DNA of 64,000 nucleotides from DASQUK01 sp963717085. GTDB taxonomy: Bacteria; Actinomycetota; Acidimicrobiia; Acidimicrobiales; VFJN01. Below, in pieces: positions 1-8,077 of the stretch (the stretch's first letter is position 1; the number at the start of each line of letters is the position of its first letter). The notes below the pieces were generated by a model. The model searched no databases and was not told where the DNA came from. It saw only the letters and a program-made list of their open reading frames with translations. The stretch is taken from positions 310,001 through 374,000 of the forward strand of contig CAVQVM010000015.1 of the NCBI GenBank assembly GCA_963717085.1. The letters run 5' to 3'. The translations under genes were made by a program, and so were the position numbers.

Positions 1-698
1 CCGGAGGACCCCGCCTGGAGGAGCACGGGCCGGCCCTGCGGTGACCGGGGCACGGTGAGCGGGCCCCGCACGCTGAACCACTCGCCGTTGTGGTTCAGCT
101 CGTGGACCTTGGCGGGATCTGCGAACACCCCGGCGGCCCGGTCGAGCACGAGCGCGTCGTCCTCCCAGGAGTCCCACAGGCCCATGGTCGCCTCGAGGAA
201 CTCGTCGGCCCGGTCGTAGCGCGCGTCGTGATCGAGGTGGTGCTCGACCCCGTAGTTCTGGGCCTCACCGTCGTTCACCGAGGTCACCACGTTCCACGCC
301 GCCCGGCCGCCCGACAGGTGGTCGAGCGTCGCGAACGTGCGGGCGACGTGGAACGGTGAGTAGTAGGTGGTCGAGTACGTCGCGCCGAGGCCGATCGACC
401 GGGTCGCCCCCGCGACCACGCCGAGCACGATGCTCAGGTCGAGCTTCACCGGCCGCGCCCCCAGCCGGACCGCCTCGGCCACCGACCCCGCATAGATGCC
501 GGGCATGGCGAGGCGGTCGTCGAAGAACATCAGGTCGAAGCAGCCGTCCTCGAGGGTCCGGCCGAGCTTCTCGTAGTAGTTCGCCGTGAGGAAGCCGTGT
601 TCGGTGGCGGGGTGGCGCCACGATCCCGCGTAGACCGAGGTGTTGGCCGCCTGCATGAACCCCACCAGGGACATCTGCCGGTTGGCGGTCCGCCCCAC
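1..698 (-). CDS. LLM-class flavin-dependent monooxygenase, NtaA/SnaA/DszA type (3' end outside window)
   Basis: About 232 N-terminal residues are visible; the gene is cut by the window edge. Translation shows the hallmarks of the NtaA/SnaA/DszA flavin monooxygenases: SWRHP near the N-terminus, a YYEKL...LEDG...FFDD block, and GGRAAWNVVTS in the FMN-binding barrel. These enzymes use FMNH2 from a separate reductase to oxidise chelators, sulfur heterocycles or similar organics; the substrate cannot be read from sequence. The start is a GTG preceded by GAAGGAGGGG; an in-frame ATG at 674 is the alternative. It is divergent from the amidohydrolase at 768. A flavin reductase that could supply it lies at 15194 or 45526, which is inference. 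Confidence 0.85.
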   Translation of the reverse strand, partial: MGRTANRQMSLVGFMQAANTSVYAGSWRHPATEHGFLTANYYEKLGRTLEDGCFDLMFFDDRLAMPGIYAGSVAEAVRLGARPVKLDLSIVLGVVAGATRSIGLGATYSTTYYSPFHVARTFATLDHLSGGRAAWNVVTSVNDGEAQNYGVEHHLDHDARYDRADEFLEATMGLWDSWEDDALVLDRAAGVFADPAKVHELNHNGEWFSVRGPLTVPRSPQGRPVLLQAGSS

Positions 699-708
699 GG
701 CCCCTCCT

Positions 709-724
709 TCTGAGAACCTGATTC
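709..724. promoter_or_regulatory. Possible degenerate AGAAC-N3-nTTCn site in a divergent promoter region
   Basis: The 69 bp between the divergent monooxygenase and amidohydrolase starts contain TGAGAACCTGATTCG. The left arm AGAAC (713-717) is intact and the right arm ATTCG matches three of five positions of GTTCT. It resembles the better sites at 4430, 15134 and 20866 and may belong to the same regulon. Weak on its own. Confidence 0.25.
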
Positions 725-767
725 GCACCCTGGTAGAATGAGCTTAGCACCACGGAAGGAGCCCAGC

Positions 768-2027
768 ATGGCCCGCCCTCGCACCCCGCAGCCCCCGGTC
801 CACCTGCGAAGCGCCCGGATGCTCGATGTGGACAAGGGCGAGCTGGTGGAGCCGGGGGACCTGCTGATCGAGGACGAGAGGATCGTCGAGGTGGCGCCGA
901 GCGTGGTGCCGGCGGACGCGGTCGTGATCGATCTCGGTGACCTGACGTTGCTGCCCGGGCTGATGGACATGGAGGTCAACCTGCTGCTGGGCGGGCCGGA
1001 TCATCGCAGCCCGTTGAACGCGGTCCAGGACGACCCGGCGGTGCGCACGCTGCGGGCGGTGGCCAACGCCCGCCGGACGCTGGGCGCCGGGTTCACGACG
1101 GTTCGGAACCTGGGGTTGTTCGTGCAGACCGGCGGCCTGCTCCTCGATGTCGCGCTGCAGAAGGCGATCGATCTCGGCTGGATCGACGGACCCCGCGTGG
1201 TCCCCGCTGGCCACGCGATCACGCCGACGGGCGGGCACCTGGACCCCACGATGTTCCAGGCGTTCGCCCCCCACATCATGCCGCTGTCGGTCGAGGAGGG
1301 CATCGCGGACGGCGTGAGCGAGGTGCGGCGCGCCGTGCGCTACCAGATCAAGCACGGGGCGCAGCTGATCAAGGTGTGCGCGTCGGGCGGGGTCATGTCG
1401 CACACGGGCCCGGCCGGCGCCCAGCAGTACTCCGACGAGGAGCTACGCACGATCGCCGACGAGGCGCACCGGGCCGGGCTGAAGGTGGCGGCCCACGCCC
1501 ATGGCGACGACGGCATCCGCGCCGCGATCGAGGCAGGCATCGACTGCATCGAGCACGGCTCGCTCATGAGTGACGAGACGCTCGACCTGATGATCGAGCG
1601 CGGCACGTTCCTGGTGCCGACCACCTACCTCGCCGACGGGATGGACGTGTCGCACGCCGCGCCCGAGTTGCAGGCGAAGGCGGCGGAGGTGTTCCCCCGC
1701 GCCAAGGAGACCATCCGCAAGGCGGTCGAGCGCGGGGCCCGCATCGCCTGCGGCACGGACGCACCGGCGATCCCGCACGGCAAGAACGCGAAGGAGCTGC
1801 TGGCGCTCGTCGATCGGGGCATGACGCCGCTCCAGGCGATCCGGGCGGCGACGACCGTGGCGGCCGACCTGATCGACGTCGACGACCGGGGGCGCCTCGA
1901 GGCCGGCCTGCTCGCCGACGTCATCGCCGTCCCGGGTGACCCGCTGGCGGACATCGGCGTGACCGAGGACGTGCGGTTCGTGATGAAGGGCGGCCAGGTG
2001 TACCGCGACGACGAGGGCGCGGCCTGA
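768..2027 (+). CDS. Amidohydrolase family protein (prolidase/imidazolonepropionase-like) with altered first metal motif
   Basis: A 419-residue amidohydrolase-superfamily TIM barrel with the small flanking beta-sandwich (N-terminal DLLIEDERIV, C-terminal GLLADVIAVPGDPL). Later metal-ligand positions are present: K202 in IKVCASGG, the usual carboxylated lysine, H243/H245 in AHAHG, H263 in IEHG, and D331 in CGTDAP. The first HxH motif, normally MDxHxHL, reads MDMEVN here (E69, N71), so the alpha-metal site is changed. Characterised relatives hydrolyse Xaa-Pro/Arg/Lys dipeptides or cyclic imides; the substrate here is unknown. The start was chosen at the ATG with GGAAGGAG six bases upstream rather than the ATG at 738. 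It is divergent from the flavin monooxygenase. Confidence 0.85.
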   Translation: MARPRTPQPPVHLRSARMLDVDKGELVEPGDLLIEDERIVEVAPSVVPADAVVIDLGDLTLLPGLMDMEVNLLLGGPDHRSPLNAVQDDPAVRTLRAVANARRTLGAGFTTVRNLGLFVQTGGLLLDVALQKAIDLGWIDGPRVVPAGHAITPTGGHLDPTMFQAFAPHIMPLSVEEGIADGVSEVRRAVRYQIKHGAQLIKVCASGGVMSHTGPAGAQQYSDEELRTIADEAHRAGLKVAAHAHGDDGIRAAIEAGIDCIEHGSLMSDETLDLMIERGTFLVPTTYLADGMDVSHAAPELQAKAAEVFPRAKETIRKAVERGARIACGTDAPAIPHGKNAKELLALVDRGMTPLQAIRAATTVAADLIDVDDRGRLEAGLLADVIAVPGDPLADIGVTEDVRFVMKGGQVYRDDEGAA

Positions 2028-2126
2028 CCGGGGCGCGTTCGACGGCCAGGCGGCTTGCCCGGGTTGCTGTCGTTATTTGGCGATTGTTTGCGCGGTTATT
2101 GTTCTAATTCGACTTGTGTGGGCATA

Positions 2127-2140
2127 CGAACACTAGTACG
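2127..2140 (+). promoter_or_regulatory. LexA/SOS-box-like site upstream of the DUF222 HNH gene
   Basis: CGAAC-ACTA-GTACG matches the Gram-positive/mycobacterial SOS consensus CGAAC-N4-GTTCG at nine of ten half-site bases. It ends nine bases before the ATG at 2150, within an unusually AT-rich stretch (about 2075-2150) that also serves as promoter. LexA-controlled 13E12/DUF222 genes are known in Mycobacterium tuberculosis, which supports the reading. Whether LexA binds here is inference. Confidence 0.5.
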
Positions 2141-2149
2141 CTATCGGTT

Positions 2150-3352
2150 ATGTCGGGGCAGGTCAGTCACATCCTCGAGGGTCTCGCTCAAGCGATCGAC
2201 CACCTCGAACTGCCCGTCGACAGTGGCGTGTTGACCGAAGCGTTCGTGTTGGCGGATCGGCTCAACGCCAAGCTGTTGGCCGTCGTGGGCGAGCACGACG
2301 CCGCCGAGCTCTGGCGCGACGACGGCGCCACCTCCATTACCGCCTGGCTCCGACACCACACCCGACGGTCCGGACGCGACGCCGCCCACTGTGCCAAGAC
2401 CGCCCGGCGACTCCAGGAGCTCCCCGTCACCGCCGCCGCCTACCGCGACAGCGTCCTGTCGAGCGGCCAGGTGCAGGCCATCGTCGCCAACCTCAAGGAC
2501 CGCACCGCGAGCCTGTTCGCCCACCACGAGGCCGAACTCGTCTCCGCGCTCGCCGCGCTGTCGGTCACAGACACGGCGGTCGCGATGCAGGACTGGGCCC
2601 GGCGGGCCGAGGCCGTGGTGGGCGACGACCCCGACAGCCCGCAGCCGGAGCGGTCGCTGCACCTGTCCCGCATCCTCGACGGACGCCGCGAACTGTCCGG
2701 CAGCTTCGATCCCGAAGGCGGCGCCGTCATCGCCACCGCCCTGCGCCTCGCTGCCACCCGCGACGTAGACGGAGAACCCGCCCGCAGCCCCGCCCAACGC
2801 CGCGGCGACGCCTTGGTCGACGTATGCCGCTGGTTCTTGGACCACCAACAGCAACGCAGGGGTGGCCGCCACCGGCCTCACCTCAACGTCGTCGCCACCC
2901 TCGACGACCTCGAACGCCGCGGGCAGGCCCGGCTGCTCGACGGGTCGATCCTCGATGCCGCCACCGTGCAGCGCCTGTTCTGTGACGCCGGTGTGCACCG
3001 GGTGTTCGTGGCCGGCAGGTCCAGCATCTTGGACTACGGCACCACCACCCGCACCGTCCCCGCCAACCTGTTCAACGCCCTGGTCATCCGCGACCGCCAC
3101 TGCCGGTTCCCGGGCTGCGATCGGCCTCCCGAATGGACCGAAGCACATCATGTCCGTTGGGTCCTCGACGGCGGGTCGACCTGCCTCGACAACCTCACGC
3201 TGCAGTGCTCCCGTCACCACCACCTACTCCACTCACGCGGCTGGCACGCCAAACTCCTCCCCGACGCCACCCTCGTCGTGACCACGCCCGACGGCCGAAC
3301 ACTCGAGGGCCAGCCTCCCAGTCGGCTACCACCTCGACCACCGCGGGAATGA
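2150..3352 (+). CDS. DUF222 / 13E12-repeat family HNH endonuclease-like protein
   Basis: A 400-residue protein with an N-terminal DUF222 helical region and a C-terminal HNH domain. The HNH part shows CRFPGCD, EAHHVRWVLDGGST, DNLTLQCSRHHHLLH: two zinc-ligand cysteines, the catalytic HH pair, the Asn and the final HH. These multi-copy genes are typical of high-GC actinobacteria; several members are SOS-induced and their biological role is unsettled. The ATG at 2150 was chosen because a LexA-like box sits just upstream; a TTG at 2114 would start before that box. It stands alone between the amidohydrolase and the convergent TetR gene. Upstream DNA is distinctly AT-richer than the surroundings. 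Confidence 0.9.
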   Translation: MSGQVSHILEGLAQAIDHLELPVDSGVLTEAFVLADRLNAKLLAVVGEHDAAELWRDDGATSITAWLRHHTRRSGRDAAHCAKTARRLQELPVTAAAYRDSVLSSGQVQAIVANLKDRTASLFAHHEAELVSALAALSVTDTAVAMQDWARRAEAVVGDDPDSPQPERSLHLSRILDGRRELSGSFDPEGGAVIATALRLAATRDVDGEPARSPAQRRGDALVDVCRWFLDHQQQRRGGRHRPHLNVVATLDDLERRGQARLLDGSILDAATVQRLFCDAGVHRVFVAGRSSILDYGTTTRTVPANLFNALVIRDRHCRFPGCDRPPEWTEAHHVRWVLDGGSTCLDNLTLQCSRHHHLLHSRGWHAKLLPDATLVVTTPDGRTLEGQPPSRLPPRPPRE

Positions 3353-3355
3353 AGC

Positions 3356-3376
3356 GCGTGGCGAAGCTTGCCACGC
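3356..3376 (+). terminator. Hairpin after the DUF222 gene
   Basis: GCGTGGC (3356-3362) and GCCACGC (3370-3376) form a perfect 7-bp stem around GAAGCTT, four bases after the stop codon. There is no U-tract, as is common in actinobacteria. The remaining intergenic DNA up to 3598, between convergent genes, shows nothing else I can name. Confidence 0.4.
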
Positions 3377-3598
3377 AAGCGCCCACGTTCAGCCAAGGTA
3401 GGCAAATGGAGCAGCGACCAGAGCATGCCTCACTGAGCCGGGACAGCACAGCATCCGTGCCTCAGCACTGGCGCCGCCCGGTCCTCCTAGCGGTCGAAGC
3501 GACATCACGCACGAGACACGGGCCCTACGCTCAAGCGCGCCCCGCCCGACGGCCTACTGAGCAGTCCGGGGTAGCCCTGGGGCCTTCTGCCTATGGCG

Positions 3599-4312
3599 TC
3601 AGGCGCGCTTGTCGGTGCCGATGCCGTGCATCAGCAGGTCCCACAGGTCCTCGGCGGCGCCGGCGCCGTCCGGACGCATCGACGCGCCGCTGATCGTGGC
3701 GGAGAACGCGTTGAAGCTGATGGCCTGGATCAGCACGCCGGCGATCCGGCGGTTGGGAAGGTCGGACCGGATGGCGCCAGCCTTGGCGGCCTCGTCGAGC
3801 AGTTCCTCGAGCAACGAGACGAGCGGGACGTAGGCCTGGGAGGCCTCCTTCGGGTGCTCGGTGAGGAGCTGCTGCGCGAACACGCCCATCGCGGGCGTCG
3901 TCCCCTTCCTCGTCGCCCGACCCTTGGGCACGGGCCGGCACAGCTGGTAGTACTCGACCGTGAATCGATGCAGGCGGGCGAGGGGCTCGTCCTCCTTCGC
4001 GATCGCCTCCCGCAGGTGGTCTGCGGTGGAGCGCACCGCCTCCTCGAACAGCGCAAGAAGGAGCTCGTGCTTGCCGGCGAAGTACTGGTAGAAGCTCCGG
4101 AGCGACTGGCCCGACCGCTCCACGACCTCCTGGACCGTGAAGTCCTTGCCCGACTCGCTGTTCATGAGGTCGAGCGCCGCGTCGAGGAAGCGCTGCACGC
4201 GCTTCTCGGCCCGCGACCGAGCCGGGTCGAGCGACCGTGCGACAGCGAGCTCCCGCCAACTGCCCGTACGAGCGGTCGCCGAAACCTCGGCCGCAGGATC
4301 GCTTCGCGCCAT
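3599..4312 (-). CDS. TetR/AcrR family transcriptional regulator
   Basis: A 237-residue regulator. An N-terminal helix-turn-helix is clear (RFLDAALDLM..., TVQEVVERSG, LRSFYQYFAGKHELL at about residues 35-80), followed by an all-helical ligand-binding domain. It is transcribed away from the ferredoxin-reductase-like gene at 4457. Nested inverted repeats at 4416-4451 lie between the two genes and are the natural operator, so autoregulation and control of the reductase are likely. Similar half-sites recur upstream of other catabolic genes here, so it could govern a small regulon for acyl-CoA or steroid-like catabolism. The ligand is unknown. The ATG at 4312 was chosen because upstream in-frame sequence lacks domain character and would cover the operator. 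Confidence 0.88.
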   Translation of the reverse strand: MARSDPAAEVSATARTGSWRELAVARSLDPARSRAEKRVQRFLDAALDLMNSESGKDFTVQEVVERSGQSLRSFYQYFAGKHELLLALFEEAVRSTADHLREAIAKEDEPLARLHRFTVEYYQLCRPVPKGRATRKGTTPAMGVFAQQLLTEHPKEASQAYVPLVSLLEELLDEAAKAGAIRSDLPNRRIAGVLIQAISFNAFSATISGASMRPDGAGAAEDLWDLLMHGIGTDKRA

Positions 4313-4415
4313 GCGGTCAGCGTACTCGGCCGTGAAGCCTATGGCGCGCCATTGGAGAGGCTCGATCTCGACTGCGAAGAGGCATGCTTCCAGGATGGCG
4401 CGGCGCGTCGCGTCC

Positions 4416-4451
4416 GTTCTCACAATTGGAGAACAAGGTTCTGCTAACCTT
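4416..4451. promoter_or_regulatory. Nested inverted-repeat operator between TetR and reductase genes
   Basis: Three overlapping inverted repeats: GTTCTC (4416-4421) with GAGAAC (4429-4434); AGAAC (4430-4434) with GTTCT (4438-4442), a perfect 13-bp site with AAG centre; and AAGGTT (4435-4440) with AACCTT (4446-4451). They end six bases before the reductase ATG. Position between divergent genes, one a TetR, makes operator function likely. The 3-bp AAC-GTT spacing differs from the 2-bp spacing of the mycobacterial KstR site. Confidence 0.6.
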
Positions 4452-4456
4452 GCGCC

Positions 4457-5575
4457 ATGGGCGATCTCACGGCCCGCACGCTCGACGAGAACCACGACCA
4501 GGTCCGGCGGGCACACGGCTACCACCTCCTCAGGGTCAAGGAGGTCGTCCAGGAGACCCACGACACACGATCGTTCGTCCTCGACGTGCCGGCCGAACTG
4601 GCGGACACGTTCGGGTACGCGGCGGGTCAGTTCTGCACGTTCAGGGTCCGCATCGCAGGCGAGCAGCACCTGCGTTCCTATTCGATGTCCAGTGCGCCGG
4701 AGACCGACCGCGACCTCACCGTGACCGTCAAGCGCGTCCCGGGCGGTGTGGTCTCCAACTGGTTCAACGACCGGGTAGCGGCGGGCGACGTCCTCGAGCT
4801 AACGAAGCCGGCCGGGGCCTTCTGCGTGCGCGACGGCCAGCGACCGGTGGTGGCCTTCTGTGGCGGCAGCGGCATCACGCCGGTCATGTCGATCGTCAAG
4901 AGCGCGCTGACGACGACGGTCCGGCCCGTCCGGTTGCTCTACGCGAATCGCGACCTGGCGTCGGTGATCTTCGACGACGACCTGCGGTCGATGGGCGACC
5001 GGCACGCCAGCCGGCTGGACATCCGTCTCCACCTCGACACCGACGGGGGCTTCCTCGACGCGGGCACCGTGGCCGAGTTCGCCGCCTCCGCCGCGCCGGG
5101 CCTCGACGGTGACTTCTACATCTGCGGGCCGGGACCGTTCATGGACCTGGTCGAGGCGACGCTGCTCGGCGCCGGCGTCGACGCCGGGAGCATCTCGATC
5201 GAGCGCTTCGACGGGCCCGGCGTGGCCGCAAGCACCGCGCCCGCCAATGCCACCGGTGTCGAGGTCGCCGGTGTCGAGGTCGCCGGTGCCGAGGTGCCGG
5301 AGTCGGTGACCCTGATCCTCGGCGGAAAAAACGTCACCGTCGGCTACCAGCCGGGCGACACCGTGCTCCAGACGGCGCGCCGGGGCGGGCTGCAGGCACC
5401 GTTCTCGTGCGAGGCGGGCGACTGTGCCACCTGCATGGCCATCGTGCGCGAGGGTTCCGCCACCATGCGGGTCAACAACGCGTTGACGCCCGACGAGGTG
5501 GAGGAGGGGTGGGTCCTGACGTGCCAGGCGCTCCCCCGGGGCCGAACCGTCACCGTCGAGTACGAGGCATTCTGA
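4457..5575 (+). CDS. Ferredoxin-NAD(P)H reductase with C-terminal 2Fe-2S domain (KshB/PaaE-like oxygenase reductase)
   Basis: A 372-residue electron-transfer protein with three modules in order: an FAD domain (RSYS at 73-76), an NAD(P) domain (GGSGITP at 136-142, CGPGP at 223-227) and a plant-type 2Fe-2S ferredoxin domain (Cys318, 323, 326 and 356). This is the layout of the reductases of 3-ketosteroid 9-alpha-hydroxylase (KshB) and phenylacetyl-CoA epoxidase (PaaE), which pass NADH electrons to an oxygenase. No Rieske oxygenase large subunit is present in the window, so the partner must be elsewhere or be a local P450. A 15-bp codon triplication (5255-5299) encodes GVEVA repeats in the linker before the ferredoxin domain. 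Confidence 0.88.
   Translation: MGDLTARTLDENHDQVRRAHGYHLLRVKEVVQETHDTRSFVLDVPAELADTFGYAAGQFCTFRVRIAGEQHLRSYSMSSAPETDRDLTVTVKRVPGGVVSNWFNDRVAAGDVLELTKPAGAFCVRDGQRPVVAFCGGSGITPVMSIVKSALTTTVRPVRLLYANRDLASVIFDDDLRSMGDRHASRLDIRLHLDTDGGFLDAGTVAEFAASAAPGLDGDFYICGPGPFMDLVEATLLGAGVDAGSISIERFDGPGVAASTAPANATGVEVAGVEVAGAEVPESVTLILGGKNVTVGYQPGDTVLQTARRGGLQAPFSCEAGDCATCMAIVREGSATMRVNNALTPDEVEEGWVLTCQALPRGRTVTVEYEAF
5255..5299 (+). repeat. Three 15-bp in-frame tandem repeats in the reductase linker
   Basis: Two exact copies of GGTGTCGAGGTCGCC (5255-5269, 5270-5284) and a diverged third (5285-5299) encode the flexible linker between the NAD(P) and 2Fe-2S domains. Probably replication slippage; may vary between strains. 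Confidence 0.8.
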
Positions 5576-5576
5576 C

Positions 5577-6332
5577 CTACGTGTTGCGACCGCCGTTGAC
5601 GCCGATCACCTGCCCGGTGATGTAGGCGGCGTCGTCGGAGACGAGGAACGCGCAGGCGGCGGCGATGTCGTCGGGCCGCCCGGCGCGCCGGACCGGTGTC
5701 GCCTCGGCGATGCGGTCCACGCTTCCGCCGAGCAGGCCCCGCTCTTCTGACGCCCGGAGCATCGGCGTGTCGACGAAGCCGGGCGGGATGGTGTTCACCG
5801 TGATGCCCTTGGGCCCGAACTCGAGCGCCAGCGCCTTGGTGAGACCGATGAGCCCGGCCTTGGACGACACGTAGTGCGCCATGTACTGCTGCCCACCCTG
5901 CGCGCTCGACGACGAGATGTTCACGATCCGGCCCCAGCCCGCGTCGATCATGTCGGGGAGCACCGCCTGGGTGCAGTAGAAGGGGCCGTTGAGGTTCACG
6001 GCCAGGATCCGGTCCCACTCCTCGTCGGTGATCTTCAGGAACGGGGTGAAGCCCGGGAGCCCGGCGTTGTTGACCAGCACGAGCACGGGTCCGAGCGCGT
6101 CCCGCACCCGCTGCACCGCGTCGTTCACGTGCGCGCGGTCGGACACGTCGACGCTCCCGGGCGCCATCGCCTCGTGGCCCTTCTGACGCAGCTCCCGGAC
6201 CGCCGCCTCGGCCGCCGCCCCGTCGAGGTCGAGGACCGCGACGGCGTGCCCGTCCTCGGCCAACCGGTGGGCGATGGCGCGCCCGATGCCGGACCCGGCG
6301 CCGGTGACGATCGCCGTTCGGCGTGCGGTCAC
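5577..6332 (-). CDS. Short-chain dehydrogenase/reductase (SDR)
   Basis: A 251-residue classical SDR: TGAGSGIG nucleotide motif near the N-terminus, NNAG, the SSSS...Y...K catalytic block (YVSSK), and a C-terminal YITGQVIGVNGG typical of FabG-like enzymes. It presumably oxidises a hydroxyl or reduces a ketone on an acyl-CoA or alicyclic intermediate using NAD(P). The GTG start at 6332 overlaps the TGA of the upstream acyl-CoA ligase as GTGA, so the two are translationally coupled. It converges on the reductase at 4457; only one base separates the two stop codons. Confidence 0.88.
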   Translation of the reverse strand: MTARRTAIVTGAGSGIGRAIAHRLAEDGHAVAVLDLDGAAAEAAVRELRQKGHEAMAPGSVDVSDRAHVNDAVQRVRDALGPVLVLVNNAGLPGFTPFLKITDEEWDRILAVNLNGPFYCTQAVLPDMIDAGWGRIVNISSSSAQGGQQYMAHYVSSKAGLIGLTKALALEFGPKGITVNTIPPGFVDTPMLRASEERGLLGGSVDRIAEATPVRRAGRPDDIAAACAFLVSDDAAYITGQVIGVNGGRNT

Positions 6333-7978
6333 CTCCGGGCCACCTCGCTGGTTCCGAGCTGTCCGTCGCGCAGCTGCTGGCGCAGCCGGAACTTCTGCAC
6401 CTTGCCGGAGGGGGTGCGGGGGAACTCGCTGACCTCGCAGAGGGACTCCGGCCACTTCTGGCGGGCCAAGCCGGCGGCCGCGAGGTGCGTGCGCACGTCG
6501 TCGAGCGTCGGCGCAGGCATGCCGCCACGCACCTGCATCACGGCGGCGGCGTGCTCCCCGAGGCGTTCGTCGGGCGCGGCGACGACGCTGACCTCGGCGA
6601 CGGCGTCCATCCGGAGCAGGAGCTCCTCGATCTCCTGGGCGCTGATGTTCTCGCCACCGCGGATGATGATGTCCGACACCCGGTCGGTGATGGTGAGGTA
6701 GCCGTCGTCGTCGAGGACGCCGACGTCCCCCGTCCGGTACCAGCCGGCGTCGTCGAAGACGGCCGCGGTGAGGTCGGGATCCGTGTAGCCGACGAAGCAG
6801 TCTGGCCCCCGGCTCAGGATCTGCCCGTCGCCGTCCAGGCGCAGCTCGACCCCCGGCAGCGCGCGACCGTCGGTGGTGAGCCGCTTGGCCTCGGGGTCGT
6901 CGAGCGATGCGCCGGTGATGGACGGGTGTTCCGTGCTCCCGTAGGAGCGGAACACCTTGATGCCGAGGCGTGTCGCGCGCTCGGTGACGGCGACCGGGAC
7001 GGTCGACCCGCCCAGGCCGGCGAACGGCATCAACGCCAGGTGCTCGTCGGTGAAGTCGGGATGGTCGAGCAGGCTGGTGAGGAAGTAGGTCGCCCCGCCG
7101 CCGACGCCGAGCCCCTCCTCGAGCATCATGCGCAGCACCTCGCCCGGGTCCCAGACGTCGATCAGGTTCACGGGCCGGAGCCGCAACAGCGGCACCAGGA
7201 AGGCGCTGAGCATGCCGATGAAGTGGCCGACCGGGGCGCCGGTGATCTGCGGTGGGCCGCCCCCGGGGAAGAGATCGTTGAGTTGGCGGGTCTCGCAGCC
7301 GATGGTGCGGTGCGAGTGCACGACCCCCTTCGGGTCACGGGTCGTGCCGGACGTGAACGCGACCAGCGCCGGCGCGTCCGGGTCGACGGTGGCCGGCTCG
7401 CGGATGGGCTCGGCCTCGAGCGCCGCCTCGAACGGCATCGCCGCGGCCGGCAGCGCCCCGGCGGGTGTCGCCCCCGCCACCAGCCAGAGCCGGGCCCGGT
7501 GGCGCGACAGCAGGTCCTCGTACATGCCCAGGTGGTCGACGTGGCCGAACCGGTCGGCGGTCACGATCGCCTCGGGCTCGGTCGCCCGGAGGATGTAGTC
7601 GACCTCCTTGGCGCCGTAGAAGTGGACGATGGGCACGACGACGGCCCCGAGGTACGCCGCCGCCCAGAACGAGATGCCGGCCTCCACCCAGTTGGGAAGC
7701 TGGCACACGACCACGTCGCCGGGGCCGATGCCCCGCGAACGGAGCGCTGCCGCCAGCGAGCGGGCCGCCCGGTCCACGTCGGCGAAGGTGCCGGACCAGG
7801 GGCGCACCTTGGAGCGCACCCGGAACCCGGCGTGGGCCATGCTCTCCAGGCCGTCGGCCACCGTCGCTCCCAGGGTGGCGTCGTTCCACCACCCCTCGGC
7901 CCGGTAGCGGTCTGCGAGGTCGCGCGCCACCGACCGCCGCTGCCACCCGTCCCGGCCGACGCTGATCGGCTGCACCAC
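6329..7978 (-). CDS. Acyl-CoA synthetase (AMP-forming, class I adenylate-forming)
   Basis: A 549-residue ligase that activates a carboxylic acid to its CoA thioester through an acyl-adenylate. Diagnostic motifs: FTSGTTRDPKGV (P-loop-like A3), YGSTEHPS (A5), YRTGDVG and TDRVSDIIIRGGENIS (A7/A8), and PSGKVQKF (A10 with catalytic Lys). It resembles cyclohexanecarboxylate- and benzoate-type CoA ligases, but substrate cannot be assigned. The GTG at 7978 follows GAGAGGGGG; the next codon is also GTG. It heads the ligase-SDR pair and is divergent from the SnoaL-like gene at 8078. An open frame continues upstream but overlaps that gene and lacks family similarity. Confidence 0.88.
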   Translation of the reverse strand: MVQPISVGRDGWQRRSVARDLADRYRAEGWWNDATLGATVADGLESMAHAGFRVRSKVRPWSGTFADVDRAARSLAAALRSRGIGPGDVVVCQLPNWVEAGISFWAAAYLGAVVVPIVHFYGAKEVDYILRATEPEAIVTADRFGHVDHLGMYEDLLSRHRARLWLVAGATPAGALPAAAMPFEAALEAEPIREPATVDPDAPALVAFTSGTTRDPKGVVHSHRTIGCETRQLNDLFPGGGPPQITGAPVGHFIGMLSAFLVPLLRLRPVNLIDVWDPGEVLRMMLEEGLGVGGGATYFLTSLLDHPDFTDEHLALMPFAGLGGSTVPVAVTERATRLGIKVFRSYGSTEHPSITGASLDDPEAKRLTTDGRALPGVELRLDGDGQILSRGPDCFVGYTDPDLTAAVFDDAGWYRTGDVGVLDDDGYLTITDRVSDIIIRGGENISAQEIEELLLRMDAVAEVSVVAAPDERLGEHAAAVMQVRGGMPAPTLDDVRTHLAAAGLARQKWPESLCEVSEFPRTPSGKVQKFRLRQQLRDGQLGTSEVARR

Positions 7979-8077
7979 GTCCCCCTCTCTCGACGCTGCG
8001 CGTCGACCGTAGCGAACGGTCGCCACGGGGTGCCAACGCGGTTGCCACTTTTCGAGAACTAGATTACCGTCCCGGCC

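Noticed and set aside
2141..3223. Long minus-strand open frame opposite the DUF222 gene (360 codons)
   Set aside because: It mirrors the GC-rich codon pattern of the plus-strand HNH gene, lacks any domain and has low-complexity composition. The plus strand encodes a clear HNH domain.
4430..4442. Operator considered as a canonical KstR/KstR2 site
   Set aside because: The AAC and GTT half-sites are three bases apart, not two, and the flanks do not match the mycobacterial consensus.
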